Shown here one piece after another: positions 7,001 through 7,514 of a stretch of 7,514 nucleotides of DNA (positions within the stretch are counted from its first letter, which is position 1; the number at the start of each line of letters is the position of its first letter). The notes beneath the pieces are model-generated. The model worked only from the letters and a program-made list of their open reading frames with translations. It was not told the origin of the DNA and made no database searches. The stretch comes from a bacterium. Lineage in GTDB: Bacteria; Verrucomicrobiota; Verrucomicrobiae; Limisphaerales; J093. The position numbers and the translations under genes were made by a program. Location of the stretch: the NCBI GenBank assembly GCA_021839785.1, contig JAKCAB010000349.1, forward strand, positions 1 to 7,514, in the 5' to 3' direction.

Positions 7001-7514
7001 ATCGCTGGCAGTTTCGCAGGACGCCCGCCGACGCGTTCCGGGACATCCCGTTGGACGCCCGCCATCGGTTGACCACCAACGGCTGGTTGATCGTTCAAGG
7101 CGCTCAAACGAACGAAACCGGTTATTATCAGGCGCTCGTCAGCAACACCCACACCAATGCCGTCAGCGACGCCGCGCTGGTGCGCATCCTCGTGCGCCCG
7201 CCCAACGACGACTTCGCGAACCGCATCGATCTGGGCCAGGTCGAGGCGGTGACCGTGAGAGGGTTCAACGAGATGGGGACCGCCGAAAAAGGCGAGCCCG
7301 ACCACGCCTACCAGCCGGCGCAGCACTCGATCTGGTATTCGTGGACGGCGCCGTTCCCCTGCCTGGCCACGGTGGACTTGAGCGAAAGCGACTTCGACAC
7401 CGTTTTGGGCGTGTACACGGGCGGCACGGTCACGAACCTTTTCACGGTGGCGTTCGATGACGACGGCGGCCGGGACCACCGCAGCAAGGTCAGTTTCCTG
7501 GCCGGCCCGAACCA
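4063..7514 (+). CDS. Large secreted multidomain Ig-like protein (runs off right edge)
   Basis: The first 1150 residues of an exported, probably surface or extracellular protein. Residues 1-20 form a signal peptide with an AQA cleavage site before PPND; its n-region lacks Lys/Arg, which is unusual. PPND modules lie at 21-153, 430-564 and 1046 onward, each with PPND-x-[FY], GEPxH, HS-[LVI]-W-[WY], then G-[IV]-Y-[VT]-G; they look like beta-rich modules common in Verrucomicrobiota secreted proteins. Between them are Ig-like domains at about 157-249, 254-334, 340-426, then 571-671, 676-758, 763-849, 854-945 and 950-1044, most with a core [YF]-[QR]-W, a D-G-Y turn and a closing LTV-type strand. Domains 5-7 carry extra paired cysteines. 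No catalytic domain is visible; it may lie downstream. The start is fixed by an in-frame TAG at 4036-4038, with ATG 4063 the first start after it. Role inferred: adhesion, matrix or polymer binding. Confidence 0.9.
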   Translation, partial: MNGSAVAVAILMCLAVSAQAPPNDNYDQRRPVGNYEFLESANNALATEETSKGEPRHAGAAAQHSLWWIWTPPDDGYAVLDATNSSFASRLGIYVGKRLPELEGSSPQRLTLSGLPAGPDHYEFQVRKDAKYDLAVDGRDGATGDIELHLKLFTRPEILARPADLIVTESEPASFTVRAIGTLPLAYQWQHRGAALGSSYTNLAGANYPGANDRDLAIRVTSTNDAGRYRVIVSNAVGSVTSAPGVLTVISAPKITTQPKDLTVDVGETATFTAAAIGGEPLFYQWQFNGVDLPGENSATLTLVNVSTDQIGPYRMWVTNAAGKDVSASARLNVNVKPPAVTRQPQDLVVILGDDAGFETEGRGYEPIDYQWWFRPRKGGTPVALPGAIAPGVYLYSVGLVDDGFYWAVLTNRYGMTNTREASLTVEIRPPNDDFERRLEVFPEWATLPLDASSTRKVGGFNKHGTAQPGEPPHHGQPAAHSVWWSFTPPTNGVITVDLAASFPPVLGVYTGAAVNGLVAVTNGTTKVTFLGKQATEYGFAVDGAEGKFSPNVADTNIALTVSFHPKYGGPVIVTEPEDFFNFLGGIDLVPGGDGCRDLAFLVEAFSVDGFVRYQWQFKAAGALSFQNLAGQTGSRLALTNVTAADAGEYRAIAYNLQNQSATSRVATLTVNVRPALLPGGDPTNMVAEACGTVTNRVLAEACGALSYQWRLRETPLPGQTNAQLVLSGVSPAEAGPYDAIVGSPNGSITSRVAQLTVTVTPAIARQPADQNLKDDCTDAQFSVTASARCPLAYRWRRNGVPISAQLNPTATNAVLVWPRPGPADAGDFDVVVATDFGAATSQVARLTVNAGPSIARLTLNTKEVTGAPPYPDPVRDCAAVYLEATINRSCSPLGFQWRRNGLALPGETNRFLAFTASVESAADYTVVVTNAGGNATSVVARLTVDARPLVTAQPSAQRLLAGGAFTNQLAVASCSEVAYRWQFRRTPADAFRDIPLDARHRLTTNGWLIVQGAQTNETGYYQALVSNTHTNAVSDAALVRILVRPPNDDFANRIDLGQVEAVTVRGFNEMGTAEKGEPDHAYQPAQHSIWYSWTAPFPCLATVDLSESDFDTVLGVYTGGTVTNLFTVAFDDDGGRDHRSKVSFLAGPN

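Noticed and set aside
4057..7479. 1140-codon open frame on the minus strand opposite the Ig-like gene
   Set aside because: It is Arg/Gly/Val/His-rich with no family resemblance; it mirrors the codon bias of the real plus-strand gene, which has a signal peptide and clear domain repeats.
1..7514. CRISPR arrays, tRNA genes, transposase or iscB genes
   Set aside because: No regularly spaced short repeats, no tRNA-like sequence and no RuvC/HNH or transposase motif was seen in any frame.

Overview
The window is GC-rich bacterial chromosome, about 7.5 kb. No rRNA or housekeeping marker fixes the taxon. The large secreted protein, built from Ig-like domains with YQW...DAG-Y...TN-xG...LTV signatures alternating with PPND-x-F modules, is typical of Verrucomicrobiota (Pedosphaera/Limisphaera-type genomes), and the partial asparagine-synthase-like protein at the left edge also fits that group. 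The assignment is inference from protein style.

Layout. 1-398 (minus) is the N-terminal part of an asparagine-synthase-like protein running off the left edge. 399-702 is a divergent intergenic region with a perfect 18-bp palindrome near its middle. 703-1242 (plus) is an isochorismatase-family hydrolase. Its last 29 bases overlap, tail to tail, the end of an MFS transporter of the anion:cation symporter type (2512-1214, minus). A promoter-like TTGACA-N17-CATGGT element leads into a tight three-gene cluster (2674-3645, plus) encoding small membrane-associated proteins of YqjD (DUF883), YqjE (holin-X/DUF1469) and probably YqjK type. From 3646 to 4062 there is no convincing gene, but 3736-4062 is full of complementary arms and reads as a structured RNA. 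It ends directly at an ATGA that is also the start codon of the last gene. From 4063 to the right edge (plus) runs the first 1150 residues of a secreted multidomain protein: signal peptide, PPND module, three Ig-like domains, PPND module, five Ig-like domains, and the start of a third PPND module.

How the parts relate. The three Yqj-like genes form an operon (4-nt gap, then a 22-nt overlap). The hydrolase and transporter are convergent, so they are neighbours rather than an operon. The most interesting element is the structured RNA before the surface-protein gene. Its GC-rich multi-hairpin fold, its length and its 3' end directly before ATGA recall HEARO/omega RNAs, the guide-RNA class used by IscB nucleases and also known as stand-alone copies, although no iscB gene is visible here. 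Because the RNA also carries the only ribosome-binding site of the downstream gene, and that site can pair with an upstream hairpin, a cis-regulatory leader is the main alternative.
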